Below are positions 17,140 to 26,981 of a DNA stretch of 64,000 nucleotides, piece by piece. Positions within the stretch are counted from its first letter, which is position 1. Each line of letters starts with the position of its first letter. This DNA is from Salmonella enterica subsp. houtenae serovar Houten (GTDB lineage: Bacteria > Pseudomonadota > Gammaproteobacteria > Enterobacterales > Enterobacteriaceae), in assembly GCA_900478215.1 (NCBI GenBank), contig LS483478.1, forward strand, positions 3,534,001 to 3,598,000, given 5' to 3'. Position numbers and translations under genes: made by a program. Under the pieces are notes generated by a model. That model did not search any database and was not told where the DNA came from. It was given only the letters and a program-made list of their open reading frames with translations.

Positions 17140-19890
17140 ATGATCCAGATTGATTTAACCACGCTGGTAAAACGGCTTAACCCGTTCTCAAAACAGGCGC
17201 TGGAGATGGCGGCGTCAGAGTGTATGAGCCAGCAGGCAGCGGAAATCAACGTTGCCCATGTTTTAATTCAGATGCTGACCATTCCACGCAGCGACCTGCG
17301 GGTTATTGCTGAACACGCTGACATCAGCGGGGATGAGTTACGTCAGACGCTGACGGTGGAAAATTATACCACCAGCCGTTCCGCAGACAGCTATCCGGCC
17401 TTTTCCCCGATGCTGGTCGAGTGGCTGAAAGAGTCCTGGCTGCTGGCCTCCGCCGAAATGCAGCAAACTGAACTGCGCGGCGGCGTTTTACTGCTCGCCC
17501 TGCTGCATACCCCGCTGCGCTACGTGCCGCCCGCCGCTGCCCGGCTGTTGACGAATATCAACCGCGACCAGCTACAACAGGATTTTGCCGGATGGACGAA
17601 AGCCTCTGCGGAATCCGTGGTGCTCACAGACGGACAATCCGGCCAGCACGCCACTGTCGCCGGAGAGGAAACGCTGCTGGCCCGCTACGCGAAAAACATG
17701 ACCGAAGATGCCCGCAACGGCAAACTCGATCCGGTGCTGTGCCGCGATAACGAAATCGACCTGATGATCGACATTCTCTGCCGCCGCCGTAAAAACAACC
17801 CGGTAGTGGTCGGCGAAGCGGGCGTCGGCAAGAGCGCGTTAATTGAAGGGCTGGCGCTGCGTATCGTCGCAGGCCAGGCGCCGGACAAACTGCGCGATAC
17901 CAATATCATGACCCTGGACCTGGGCGCATTGCAGGCGGGAGCCTCCGTTAAAGGTGAGTTCGAAAAACGCTTTAAAGGTCTGATGGCGGAAGTCATCCAG
18001 TCGCCAAAGCAGGTCATTTTGTTTATCGATGAAGCCCACACGCTGATTGGCGCGGGCAACCAGCAGGGCGGGCTGGATATCTCTAACCTGCTAAAACCGG
18101 CACTGGCGCGCGGCGAGCTGAAAACCATCGCCGCCACCACCTGGAGCGAGTACAAAAAATACTTCGAAAAAGATGCCGCCCTGTCGCGTCGCTTCCAGTT
18201 AGTGAAAGTCAGCGAGCCGAATGCCGCCGAGGCCACCATTATCCTGCGCGGCCTGTCGGCAGTGTATGAGCAGTCCCACGGCGTGCTGATTGACGACGAA
18301 GCCTTACAGGCCGCAGCCACCTTAAGCGAGCGTTACCTCTCCGGGCGTCAGTTGCCGGACAAGGCCATCGACGTGCTGGACACCGCCTGCGCCCGCGTGG
18401 CGATTAATCTCTCCTCGCCGCCAAAGCAGATTTCGGCGCAGACCACCCTGAGCCATCAGTGTGAAGCGGAGATGCGCCAGCTTGAGCGCGAGATCCGCAT
18501 CGGCCTGCGCACGGACACCTCGCGGCTGACCGACGTCATTGCGCAGTATGACGAAACGCTGACGGCGCTGGATGAGCTGAACGCCGCCTGGCAGCAGCAA
18601 CAGGCGCTGGTACAGGAGATTATTGCGCTGCGTAAGGGTCTGCTGGAAGAACCCGAAATACCGCCAGCAGAAGAAAATACGTCTGATGCTGAAAACTCTG
18701 GCGATATTACGCCGCAGGATGAAACAGAGACATCCGGACAGGAAGGTGAAACAGAACCGCAATTATCCCCGGCTGAACGCCTGTCGCAACTGACCGCTGA
18801 ACTTGATGCCCTGCACGACACGCAGTTGCTGGTTTCCCCGCATGTCGATAAAAAACAGATTGCCGCCGTGATTGCTGAATGGACGGGCGTGCCGCTTAAC
18901 CGCCTGTCACAAAATGAGATGTCGGTTATCACCGACCTGCCACAGTGGCTGGGCGATACCATCAAGGGCCAGAATTTAGCCATTAAGCACCTGCATAAAC
19001 ACCTGCTCACCGCACGCGCGGATTTGCGCCGTCCGGGCAGACCTCTGGGCGCATTCCTGCTGGCCGGTCCCAGCGGTGTGGGCAAAACCGAAACCGTGCT
19101 GCAACTGGCCGAACTCCTTTATGGCGGTCGCCAGTACCTGACCACCATCAACATGTCGGAGTTCCAGGAAAAGCATACCGTCTCGCGGCTGATTGGTTCC
19201 CCGCCGGGCTACGTCGGCTACGGCGAGGGGGGCGTGCTGACGGAAGCCATTCGCCAGAAACCCTACTCCGTTGTTTTGCTGGATGAAGTCGAAAAAGCCC
19301 ACCCGGACGTGCTCAATCTGTTCTATCAGGCATTCGACAAAGGCGAGATGGCTGACGGTGAAGGCCGTCTGATTGACTGCAAAAATATTGTTTTCTTCCT
19401 CACCTCTAACCTGGGCTATCAGGTGATTGTCGAATACGCCGACAATCCGGAAGCGATGAAGGAAGCGCTGTACCCGGTGCTGTCAGATTTCTTCAAACCC
19501 GCCCTGCTGGCGCGTATGGAAGTGGTGCCGTACCTGCCGCTGTCACGCGACACACTCGCCACCATTATTGCCGGGAAGCTGGCGCGCCTCGATAACGTGC
19601 TGCGCTCGCGCTTTAACGCGGAGGTGGTGATTGCGCCAGCAGTCACCGACGAAATCATGCAGCGCGTCACCCGCGCGGAAAACGGCGCGCGCATGCTGGA
19701 ATCGGTGATTGATGGCGAAATGCTGCCGCCACTGTCGCTTCTGCTGTTGCAGAAGATGGCAGCGAACGCGGTGATTACGCGCATCAGCCTCGGCGTAACA
19801 AACGGCGCGTTTACCGCCGATATTGAAGAAGAGATGGCCGTCAGCGATGACACGCCGGAGCCGGAAACGGTGGAGGATGCCGCCCTGTGA
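17140..19890 (+). CDS. clpV: ClpV (TssH) sheath-disassembling AAA+ ATPase
   Basis: ClpV recycles contracted TssBC sheaths. The 916-residue protein has a Clp N-domain (residues 1 to 150) and a first AAA+ module with Walker A GEAGVGKSA near 223 and Walker B VILFIDEAH. A coiled middle domain follows, then a second AAA+ module with Walker A GPSGVGKTE near 643 and Walker B VVLLDEVEKAH. Between about 505 and 545 lies a very acidic stretch rich in E, D, T and S that looks disordered. The stop overlaps the GTG of the next gene. Confidence 0.97.
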   Translation: MIQIDLTTLVKRLNPFSKQALEMAASECMSQQAAEINVAHVLIQMLTIPRSDLRVIAEHADISGDELRQTLTVENYTTSRSADSYPAFSPMLVEWLKESWLLASAEMQQTELRGGVLLLALLHTPLRYVPPAAARLLTNINRDQLQQDFAGWTKASAESVVLTDGQSGQHATVAGEETLLARYAKNMTEDARNGKLDPVLCRDNEIDLMIDILCRRRKNNPVVVGEAGVGKSALIEGLALRIVAGQAPDKLRDTNIMTLDLGALQAGASVKGEFEKRFKGLMAEVIQSPKQVILFIDEAHTLIGAGNQQGGLDISNLLKPALARGELKTIAATTWSEYKKYFEKDAALSRRFQLVKVSEPNAAEATIILRGLSAVYEQSHGVLIDDEALQAAATLSERYLSGRQLPDKAIDVLDTACARVAINLSSPPKQISAQTTLSHQCEAEMRQLEREIRIGLRTDTSRLTDVIAQYDETLTALDELNAAWQQQQALVQEIIALRKGLLEEPEIPPAEENTSDAENSGDITPQDETETSGQEGETEPQLSPAERLSQLTAELDALHDTQLLVSPHVDKKQIAAVIAEWTGVPLNRLSQNEMSVITDLPQWLGDTIKGQNLAIKHLHKHLLTARADLRRPGRPLGAFLLAGPSGVGKTETVLQLAELLYGGRQYLTTINMSEFQEKHTVSRLIGSPPGYVGYGEGGVLTEAIRQKPYSVVLLDEVEKAHPDVLNLFYQAFDKGEMADGEGRLIDCKNIVFFLTSNLGYQVIVEYADNPEAMKEALYPVLSDFFKPALLARMEVVPYLPLSRDTLATIIAGKLARLDNVLRSRFNAEVVIAPAVTDEIMQRVTRAENGARMLESVIDGEMLPPLSLLLLQKMAANAVITRISLGVTNGAFTADIEEEMAVSDDTPEPETVEDAAL

Positions 19891-20648
19891 GCCACGCGCA
19901 CGTTTTCCGGTACTTTGCCCTGCTGACCGCACTGACCGCCAGCGCCGCACAGGCCACGGTTCAGCAGGAACAGCCTGTTCCCGGCATCGCCCTGGCAGCC
20001 GCTGCGGCGACGGCAGCGGACATACGGGCCATTACCGGTGCGGATGCGCAGGCCACGCTGAACGCCATGACCGCCTGCCGGAAAGAGCCTGCGGCGCTGG
20101 AGCGACTGGACTGCTACGACCACATCCTTGCCCCGGAACAGCCGGAAGGCTTCGCGGGTGCGCTGGCGAAAGCCCGTTATGAAGGCGAAGCCTGGAAACG
20201 GGCGTTTGAGCAGGAAAAGCAGCGCCCGGATAACTCCACCGCACTGATGATAACCCAAACTCCTGGCGAACGCCCGACGGTGATTATCACCACCCCGGCC
20301 ATCGGCAATGTGCCGCCGCGCCCGGTGCTGATGTTCAGTTGCGTGGACAACATCACCCGGATGCAGGTGGCGCTGATCCATGCCATGACGCCCAACGATA
20401 TCGACATCACGCTGACCACTGACACCGGGCGTTTTCAGTCGCACTGGTTTATCCGCGAGAACGGCACCCTGCTGGAATCCAGCCGGGGTTTATCCGGCAT
20501 TGATGAAATTAAGCAACTGTTCGGCGCAAAAACGCTGACGATTGATACCGGCACCGGCAGTGCCGCCGGAAAGCTGGCCTTTAACATTGACGGGCTGGCG
20601 AAAACCATCGCCCCGTTGCGCGACGCCTGTCACTGGGCGGGAGAATAA
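19887..20648 (+). CDS. VasI-like (VC_A0118 family, TagO) T6SS accessory protein
   Basis: The GTG start at 19887 overlaps the clpV stop (GTGA) and gives 253 residues. An N-terminal hydrophobic stretch ending near ASAAQA looks like a Sec signal peptide, so the protein is probably periplasmic. Family-typical parts are ACRKEPAALERLDCYD, FSCVDNITRMQVALIH and GRFQSHWFIRENGTLLESSRG. Cysteines at about residues 63, 74 and 151 could form disulphides. The position between clpV and tssA matches vasI of Vibrio cholerae. The biochemical role is not settled. Confidence 0.85.
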   Translation: MSHAHVFRYFALLTALTASAAQATVQQEQPVPGIALAAAAATAADIRAITGADAQATLNAMTACRKEPAALERLDCYDHILAPEQPEGFAGALAKARYEGEAWKRAFEQEKQRPDNSTALMITQTPGERPTVIITTPAIGNVPPRPVLMFSCVDNITRMQVALIHAMTPNDIDITLTTDTGRFQSHWFIRENGTLLESSRGLSGIDEIKQLFGAKTLTIDTGTGSAAGKLAFNIDGLAKTIAPLRDACHWAGE

Positions 20649-20652
20649 CCCT

Positions 20653-22056
20653 GTGGATTTACGTAACCCGGATACCTGGATTTCACACCTGCTGGAAAAT
20701 CTGCCGGAGGACAGGCTTGCCTGTGCGCTGAGCGATGACAACCCGGACTGGGAGTATATCGACGGCGAGATCGTTAAACTCGGCTCGCTTGCCCACAGCC
20801 AGATTGATATCCCGACGCTCCAGCGCCGGGGGCTGGTGCTTCTGGCCTCCGAAAGCAAAGACTTCCGCCTGCTGGCGCACCTGCTGCGCACCCTGCAACA
20901 CGCCGGTGATCCGCTGCTGGCACTGCGCCTGCTGGCACTGTACGTGGAGCACTACTGGACGGTGGCCGCACCGCAGAATGCCACGCATAAAAAACGCTTC
21001 GCGCTCCAGGTGGTGAAACGTTTTGAAGCGGGTATTGCCGGTTTTGCCAACCGCGCCGGTACGGCACAGCGCGATCAGTTACTGGGCGAACTGGCGAAAC
21101 TGGCGCAATGCTGGCAACAGCAGGAGGCACCGGAACTGGCACAGGCCGCTGATGAACTCTTTTCGCAATATCAGCGGGCTTTTCGGGACAGTATGCCCGA
21201 CACCTCTCCGGTTACGCAGTCCCTCCCTGTCGCCACGGCGTCCGCGCCGGCTGCCACACCTCCCGCAGCGGCATCGGCGCCGGTTGTGAATATCGACAGC
21301 CATGACGATAAAGCCTGGCGCGACACACTGCTGAAAGTCGCCGCCATTCTCTGCGAGCGGCAGCCGGATTCGCCGCAGGGCTACCGTCTGCGCCGCCATG
21401 CGTTGTGGCAGAACATCACCAGCCTGCCGCAGGCCGAAAGCGACGGACGCACGCCGCTGGCGGCGGTTTCCGCCGACATGGTGGCGGATTACCAGGCACG
21501 GCTGGCTGGCGCGGATATGACGCTCTGGCAACAGGTGGAAAAAAGCCTGCTGCTGGCACCGTACTGGCTGGACGGCCACTACCTGTCGGCACAGACCGCA
21601 CAGCGCCTGGGGTATACCGATGTGGCGGAGGCTATCCGCGATGAAGTCACCCGTTTCCTGGCGCGGCTGCCCCGGCTTGCCGCCCTGCTGTTTAATGACC
21701 ATACGCCATTTATCAGCGAACCAACCAGGCAGTGGCTGACCGCCACGCCGGGAGGCTGCAGCGAGACGGCACCGGCTGTACAGACCAGCGAGGAGCACCG
21801 GACTGCCCGCGAGCATTTTACAGAGCAGGGGCTGGAAGCCGCGCTGCATTACCTGGAAACGCTGCCCGAAGGCTCTCCCCGCGACCAGTTTTACCGCCAA
21901 TATCTCGGCGCTCAGTTGATGGAAGAGGCCGGAATGGAAAAACTGGCGCAACAGCAGTACCGGACGCTGTTCAGGCTGGGGTCGCAGATGAGGCTGGCCG
22001 ACTGGGAGCCATCCCTGCTGGAAGCACTTGAAAGCAAATTCACGGCAGAACAGTAA
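20653..22056 (+). CDS. tssA: TssA (VasJ/ImpA family) assembly protein
   Basis: TssA primes assembly of tube and sheath and stays at the distal sheath end in several systems. The GTG at 20653, four bases after the preceding stop, gives 467 residues starting with DLRNPDTWISHLLENL. The ImpA-type N-terminal part includes DDNPDWEYIDGEIVKLGSL. A low-complexity Ala/Pro linker lies near residues 190 to 215. The C-terminal half matches the VasJ type, with GYRLRRHALWQNITSLPQ and a final helix-rich region (EQGLEAALHYLETL). Confidence 0.9.
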   Translation: MDLRNPDTWISHLLENLPEDRLACALSDDNPDWEYIDGEIVKLGSLAHSQIDIPTLQRRGLVLLASESKDFRLLAHLLRTLQHAGDPLLALRLLALYVEHYWTVAAPQNATHKKRFALQVVKRFEAGIAGFANRAGTAQRDQLLGELAKLAQCWQQQEAPELAQAADELFSQYQRAFRDSMPDTSPVTQSLPVATASAPAATPPAAASAPVVNIDSHDDKAWRDTLLKVAAILCERQPDSPQGYRLRRHALWQNITSLPQAESDGRTPLAAVSADMVADYQARLAGADMTLWQQVEKSLLLAPYWLDGHYLSAQTAQRLGYTDVAEAIRDEVTRFLARLPRLAALLFNDHTPFISEPTRQWLTATPGGCSETAPAVQTSEEHRTAREHFTEQGLEAALHYLETLPEGSPRDQFYRQYLGAQLMEEAGMEKLAQQQYRTLFRLGSQMRLADWEPSLLEALESKFTAEQ

Positions 22057-22072
22057 GTTAACAGGAGTTTTT

Positions 22073-25000
22073 GTGTTCAGACTACCGACACCCCGATTAT
22101 TCAGCGGATTACGCTCTGCCCTCCGCCCCGCCATGCCCCGGTTTAAGGTTTCAGCCTTCTGGCTGCTGATACCGGCGTGGATTTTTCTGCTGGTGTGGAT
22201 CTGGTGGAAAGGCCCGGCCTGGTCGCTGTACGACGAGCACTGGCTGAAACCGCTGGCAAACCGGTGGCTGGCAACTGCCGCCTGGGGACTGATTGCCCTG
22301 GCCTGGCTTACCGTCAGGGTCATGAAGCGCCTGCAACAACTGGAACGACAGCAGAAGCAACAGCGCGAGGAAGCCCTTGATCCGATCAGCGTGGCGCTGA
22401 ACGCCCAGCAACGCCACCTCGACCGGTGGCTGCTGCGCCTGCAACGCCATCTCGACAGCCGCCGCTACCTGTGGCAACTGCCGTGGTATATGGTTATCGG
22501 CCCTGCCGGAAGCGGTAAAACTGCGCTGCTACGCGAAGGGTTCCCGTCCGACATTATTTACACGCCGGACGCGGTGCGGGGAACGGAACAGCGCCTGTAT
22601 ATCACGCCGCATGTCGGGCAGCAGGCGATCATTTTTGACGCCGATGGCATTCTCTGCGAACCGGCGGAAACGGATGTGCTCCCCCACCGCCTGTGGGAGC
22701 ACTGGCTTGACTGGCTGGTACAAAAGCGCGCCCGCCAGCCGCTCAACGGGCTGATCCTGACGCTGGACTTGCCCGATCTGCTGACCGCCGACAAACGCCG
22801 TCGCGAACACCTGGTACAGATGCTGCGCAGCCGGTTACAGGATATCCGCCAGCATCTTCACTGCCAGCTTCCGGTCTATGTGGTACTGACCCGGCTGGAT
22901 TTACTGCACGGCTTTGCCGCCCTGTTCCGGTCACTGGACAAACGCGGGCGTGACGCTATCCTCGGTGTGACCTTCACCCGCCATGCCCATGAAAATGATG
23001 ACTGGCGCAGCGAACTGAGCGCCTTCTGGCAGTCATGGGGCGAACAGCTTAATCATGCCCTGCCGGATCTGATGCTCACACAGGGCCACAGCCGCAGCGC
23101 CCTGTTCAGTTTTGTCCGCCAGATACAGGGCAGCCATGACATGCTGGCCACGCTGCTCGACAGTCTGCTGGACGGTGAAAATATGGACGTGATGCTGCGC
23201 GGCGTCTACCTCACCTCCTCCCTGCAACGCGGCCAGATGGACGACATTTTTATGCAGTCCGCCGCCCGCCAGTACCGGCTGGGCAGCAGCCCGCTGGTCG
23301 CCTGGCCCCTGGTGGATACCGCGCCGTATTTCACCCGCAACCTGTTCCCGCAGGCGCTGCTGGCTGAACCTAACCTGTCAGGCGAAAACAGCGTATGGCT
23401 GGGCAACGCCCGCCGCCGGATGATGGCGTTCAGCGCCGCCAGCGCGGTACTGGTCGTTCTGGCAGCCGGTGGCTGGCACCATTATTACAACACCAACTGG
23501 AACGCCGGTGTCAGAGTGCTGGAACAGGCCAGAGCCTTTATGGCCGTCCCGCCGCCGCAGGGCACAGACGACTACGGTAATCTGCAACTCCCGCTGCTGA
23601 ACCCGGTACGCGACGCCACGCTGGCCTACGGTGACTGGGGCGACCGCAGCCGTTTCGCCGACTTCGGGCTGTACCAGGGTCGAAACATCGGCCCGTATGT
23701 GGAGCAGACTTACCTGCAACTGCTGGAGCAACGCTACCTCCCGTCGCTCTCGAACGGGTTAATGAAAGACCTGGCGGCAGCGCCGCCAGGCAGCGAAGAA
23801 AAGCTTGCGGTACTGCGCGTGATAAGGATGCTGGAGGACAAGAGCGGGCGCAATGATGAAGTGGTGAAACAGTATATGGCGAAACGCTGGAGCGAACAGT
23901 TCCACGGCAAGCGTGATATTCAGGCACAACTGATGTCCCATCTGGACTACGCGCTGAAACACACCGACTGGCACGCAGAGCGTCAGGCAGGTGACGGCGA
24001 CGCCATCAGCCGCTGGACGCCGTATGACAAACCCGTCACTGACGCACAGAAAGAACTGAGTAAGCTGCCGGTTTACCAGCGTGTCTACCAGAGCCTGAAA
24101 ACGCGGGCGCTGGGTGTCCTGCCTGCCGACCTGAACCTGCGCGACCAGGTCGGTCCCACCTTTGACCAGGTGTTTACCTCCGCTGACGACAGCCGGTTGA
24201 TTGTACCGCAGTTCCTGACCCACTACGGGCTGCAAAGCTATTTTGTGAAGCAACGCGATGAACTGGTGGAACTGACCGCGATGGACTCCTGGGTGCTGAA
24301 CCTCACGCGCAGCGTGCATTACAGCGACGCCGACCGGGCAGAAATTCAGCGCCAGTTGACCGAGCAGTATCTTGGCGACTACACCGCCACCTGGCGCGCC
24401 GGGATGGATAATCTTAACGTGCGTGACTACGAATCCATTGCACAACTGACCGGCGCACTGGAGCAAATCATCAGCGGCGACCAGCCGCTCCAGCGGGCGC
24501 TGACCGCGCTGCGTGACAACACTCATTCCATCGTACTTTCAGAAAAACTGGATGACCGGGAGCGCGAGGAAGCCCGCAGCGCGCCGGACTATCAGCTTCT
24601 GACGAGGCTGGGGCATGAGTTCGCCCCGGAAAACAGTACGCTGGAGGTGCAGAAGGACAAAGAGAGCACCATGCAGGCAGTCTACCGGCAACTGACCGAA
24701 CTGCACCGTTACCTGCTGGCGATACAGAATGCGCCCGTACCGGGGAAATCAGCGCTGAAAGCGGTGCAGCTACGGCTGGATCAGAACAGCAGCGATCCGA
24801 TTTTTGCCACCCGCCAGATGGCGAAAACCCTGCCTGCGCCACTCAACCGCTGGGTGGGCAAACTGGCAGACCAAGCCTGGCATGTGGTGATGGTGGAGGC
24901 CGTTCACTATATGGAAGTGGACTGGCGCGACAACGTGGTGAAACCGTTCAATGAACAACTGGCCAACAACTATCCGTTTAACCCGCGTTCGTCACAGGAT

Positions 25001-25597
25001 GCGTCACTGGATGCCTTCGAGCGATTCTTTAAACCGGATGGTGTGCTGGATACTTTCTACCAGCAGAACCTGAAACTGTTTATGGAGAACGACCTGAGTC
25101 TGAATGACGGCGATAACAACATCATTATCCGCGAAGATATCCGTGAACAACTGGAGACTGCACAAAAAATCCGCGACATCTTCTTCAGTAAACAGAACGG
25201 CCTGGGCACGCAGTTTGCCGTGGAAACCGTGTCGCTTTCCGGCAACAAACGGCGCAGCGTACTGAACCTGGACGGCCAGCTTGTTGACTACAGCCAGGGA
25301 CGTAACTACACCGCCCACCTGGTGTGGCCGAACAATATGCGCGAAGGCAACGAAAGCAAGCTGACGCTTATCGGCACTGGCGGCAATGCGCCGCGTAGCG
25401 TCGGTTTCAGCGGGCCGTGGGCGCAATTCAGGCTGTTTGCCGCGGGGCAGTTAACCAGCGTCAGCGATGGCACTTTCAGCGTGCGCTTTAACGTGGATGG
25501 CGGCGCAATGGTGTACCGCGTGCATACCGACACCGAAGATAACCCGTTCAGCGGCGGGCTGTTCAGCCAGTTCCGCTTGCCGGATACCCTGTACTGA
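22073..25597 (+). CDS. tssM: TssM (IcmF/VasK) inner-membrane protein
   Basis: TssM spans both envelope compartments and joins TssL to TssJ. The GTG at 22073, five bases after ACAGGAG, gives 1174 residues and is preferred to an earlier in-frame start inside tssA. Membrane spans are seen near residues 25 to 42, 62 to 80 and 447 to 468. A Walker A motif, GPAGSGKTALL, lies near 142 between spans two and three, so NTP binding is possible. The large C-terminal periplasmic part ends in the conserved beta-rich domain with GPWAQFRLFAAGQL. Confidence 0.96.
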   Translation: MFRLPTPRLFSGLRSALRPAMPRFKVSAFWLLIPAWIFLLVWIWWKGPAWSLYDEHWLKPLANRWLATAAWGLIALAWLTVRVMKRLQQLERQQKQQREEALDPISVALNAQQRHLDRWLLRLQRHLDSRRYLWQLPWYMVIGPAGSGKTALLREGFPSDIIYTPDAVRGTEQRLYITPHVGQQAIIFDADGILCEPAETDVLPHRLWEHWLDWLVQKRARQPLNGLILTLDLPDLLTADKRRREHLVQMLRSRLQDIRQHLHCQLPVYVVLTRLDLLHGFAALFRSLDKRGRDAILGVTFTRHAHENDDWRSELSAFWQSWGEQLNHALPDLMLTQGHSRSALFSFVRQIQGSHDMLATLLDSLLDGENMDVMLRGVYLTSSLQRGQMDDIFMQSAARQYRLGSSPLVAWPLVDTAPYFTRNLFPQALLAEPNLSGENSVWLGNARRRMMAFSAASAVLVVLAAGGWHHYYNTNWNAGVRVLEQARAFMAVPPPQGTDDYGNLQLPLLNPVRDATLAYGDWGDRSRFADFGLYQGRNIGPYVEQTYLQLLEQRYLPSLSNGLMKDLAAAPPGSEEKLAVLRVIRMLEDKSGRNDEVVKQYMAKRWSEQFHGKRDIQAQLMSHLDYALKHTDWHAERQAGDGDAISRWTPYDKPVTDAQKELSKLPVYQRVYQSLKTRALGVLPADLNLRDQVGPTFDQVFTSADDSRLIVPQFLTHYGLQSYFVKQRDELVELTAMDSWVLNLTRSVHYSDADRAEIQRQLTEQYLGDYTATWRAGMDNLNVRDYESIAQLTGALEQIISGDQPLQRALTALRDNTHSIVLSEKLDDREREEARSAPDYQLLTRLGHEFAPENSTLEVQKDKESTMQAVYRQLTELHRYLLAIQNAPVPGKSALKAVQLRLDQNSSDPIFATRQMAKTLPAPLNRWVGKLADQAWHVVMVEAVHYMEVDWRDNVVKPFNEQLANNYPFNPRSSQDASLDAFERFFKPDGVLDTFYQQNLKLFMENDLSLNDGDNNIIIREDIREQLETAQKIRDIFFSKQNGLGTQFAVETVSLSGNKRRSVLNLDGQLVDYSQGRNYTAHLVWPNNMREGNESKLTLIGTGGNAPRSVGFSGPWAQFRLFAAGQLTSVSDGTFSVRFNVDGGAMVYRVHTDTEDNPFSGGLFSQFRLPDTLY

Positions 25598-25607
25598 GGA
25601 GGCAGAG

Positions 25608-26957
25608 ATGAGTCACGACGCACTCACGCAGACGATTGTTACCGGCAGCGACCCGCGCGCCCTGCCGGAGTTCAGCGCCATCCGCGAAGAAATTAACAAG
25701 GCCAGCCACCCGTCACAGCCGGAGCTGAACTGGAGACTGGTGGAATCGCTGGCGCTGGCGGTTTTCAAATCGAATGGCGTGGATCTGCACACCGCCACTT
25801 ACTACACCCTGGCGCGAACCCGCACGCAGGGGTTGCCGGGTTTCTGCGAAGGCACGGAGTTGCTGGCGGCAATGATTAGCCATGAGTGGGATACCTTCTG
25901 GCCGCAGGGCGGGACTGCGCGTACCGAAATGCTCGACTGGTTCAACACCCGCACCGGCAATATCCTGCGCCAGCAATTGTCCTTTGCAGAAAGCGACCTT
26001 CCGTTGCTGTACCGCACTGAACGGGCGTTACAGCTTATCTGCGACAAGCTCCAGCAGGTGGAACTGAAACGGGCACCGCGCGTGGAAAACCTGCTGTATT
26101 TTGTGCAGAACACGCGAAAACGGCTGGAGCCACAGCCCGGTGCCCGCGAGGATACGCAGGCAAAAACTACGGTCAGAACGCTGGTCTATGCGCCGGAAGG
26201 CGCTCCCGCAACGACGGAAGTTGCTCCGCCCCTTCCAGACCTGCCGGACATGAAGGTGGAAGTTCACCACAGCGCAATAGCAAACGGCGTGGCGGGAACG
26301 CCACCGGGTGGCAGGCTCAAAAGCTTTGCGGCTGGTGTCGCCTGTACCGCTGTCGTTGCTGCCGCACTCTGGTGGTGGCAGATGTACCCGGTGCAGCAGC
26401 AACTGGCACAGGTCAGGGATACCGCACAGGGAGCCGCCACGGCCTGGCTGGCCTCCCCGAATCTGGAGGGCTACGGGCAACGACTGCAACAGCTTCTGGA
26501 TGCGTCGCCATTGCAGCCGCTAAATACCGGCGCACAGATGGCCCGTACTGCCGACAACCTCTGGCCGGAGAGCCTGCAACAACAGCAGGCGAGCGCTAAA
26601 TGGAATGAGGCGCTGAAAACCCGCGCGCAGAACAGCCCGCAGATGAAAGGCTGGGAGCAGGCACGCCAGAATCTGCGGGAGTTTGCTGACCTGATGATGC
26701 TGCGGGAAACTGAGCAAAAGGGCTTCACACTGTCGTACATCAAAACCGTGACCTGGCAGGCCGAGCGGTTACTCAATCAGGAAGCGCCGCTGGAATATCT
26801 GCTGACGCAGTACCAGGATGCCCGCATGAAGGGACAGAACACAGATGCGCTGGAAAAAGAGATTAATGAACGGCTGGATGGCGTGTTAAGCCGCTGGCTG
26901 CTGCTGAAAAATAACGTGATGCCGAATGCGGCAGCCGGAACAACATCCGGGAAATAA
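25608..26957 (+). CDS. VasL/TagA-like ImpA_N protein with membrane span
   Basis: The ATG at 25608 is preceded by GAGGAGGCAG and gives 449 residues. The N-terminal part matches the ImpA_N type seen in TssA-like proteins, with TGSDPRALPEFSAIREEINK and HEWDTFWPQGGTARTEMLDW. A single hydrophobic segment lies near residues 240 to 260 (GVACTAVVAAALWWW), followed by a helical C-terminal part. Membrane-anchored TssA-like proteins of this type (VasL, TagA) are reported to stop or hold the distal sheath end. That role is inferred from family likeness and from the position after tssM. Confidence 0.82.
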   Translation: MSHDALTQTIVTGSDPRALPEFSAIREEINKASHPSQPELNWRLVESLALAVFKSNGVDLHTATYYTLARTRTQGLPGFCEGTELLAAMISHEWDTFWPQGGTARTEMLDWFNTRTGNILRQQLSFAESDLPLLYRTERALQLICDKLQQVELKRAPRVENLLYFVQNTRKRLEPQPGAREDTQAKTTVRTLVYAPEGAPATTEVAPPLPDLPDMKVEVHHSAIANGVAGTPPGGRLKSFAAGVACTAVVAAALWWWQMYPVQQQLAQVRDTAQGAATAWLASPNLEGYGQRLQQLLDASPLQPLNTGAQMARTADNLWPESLQQQQASAKWNEALKTRAQNSPQMKGWEQARQNLREFADLMMLRETEQKGFTLSYIKTVTWQAERLLNQEAPLEYLLTQYQDARMKGQNTDALEKEINERLDGVLSRWLLLKNNVMPNAAAGTTSGK

Positions 26958-26981
26958 CGACAAAATCAAAAGGAGTTTATC

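Noticed and set aside
21079..22323. Minus-strand 414-codon open frame opposite tssA
   Set aside because: It is antisense to a gene with strong family likeness; long antisense frames are common in GC-rich codons.
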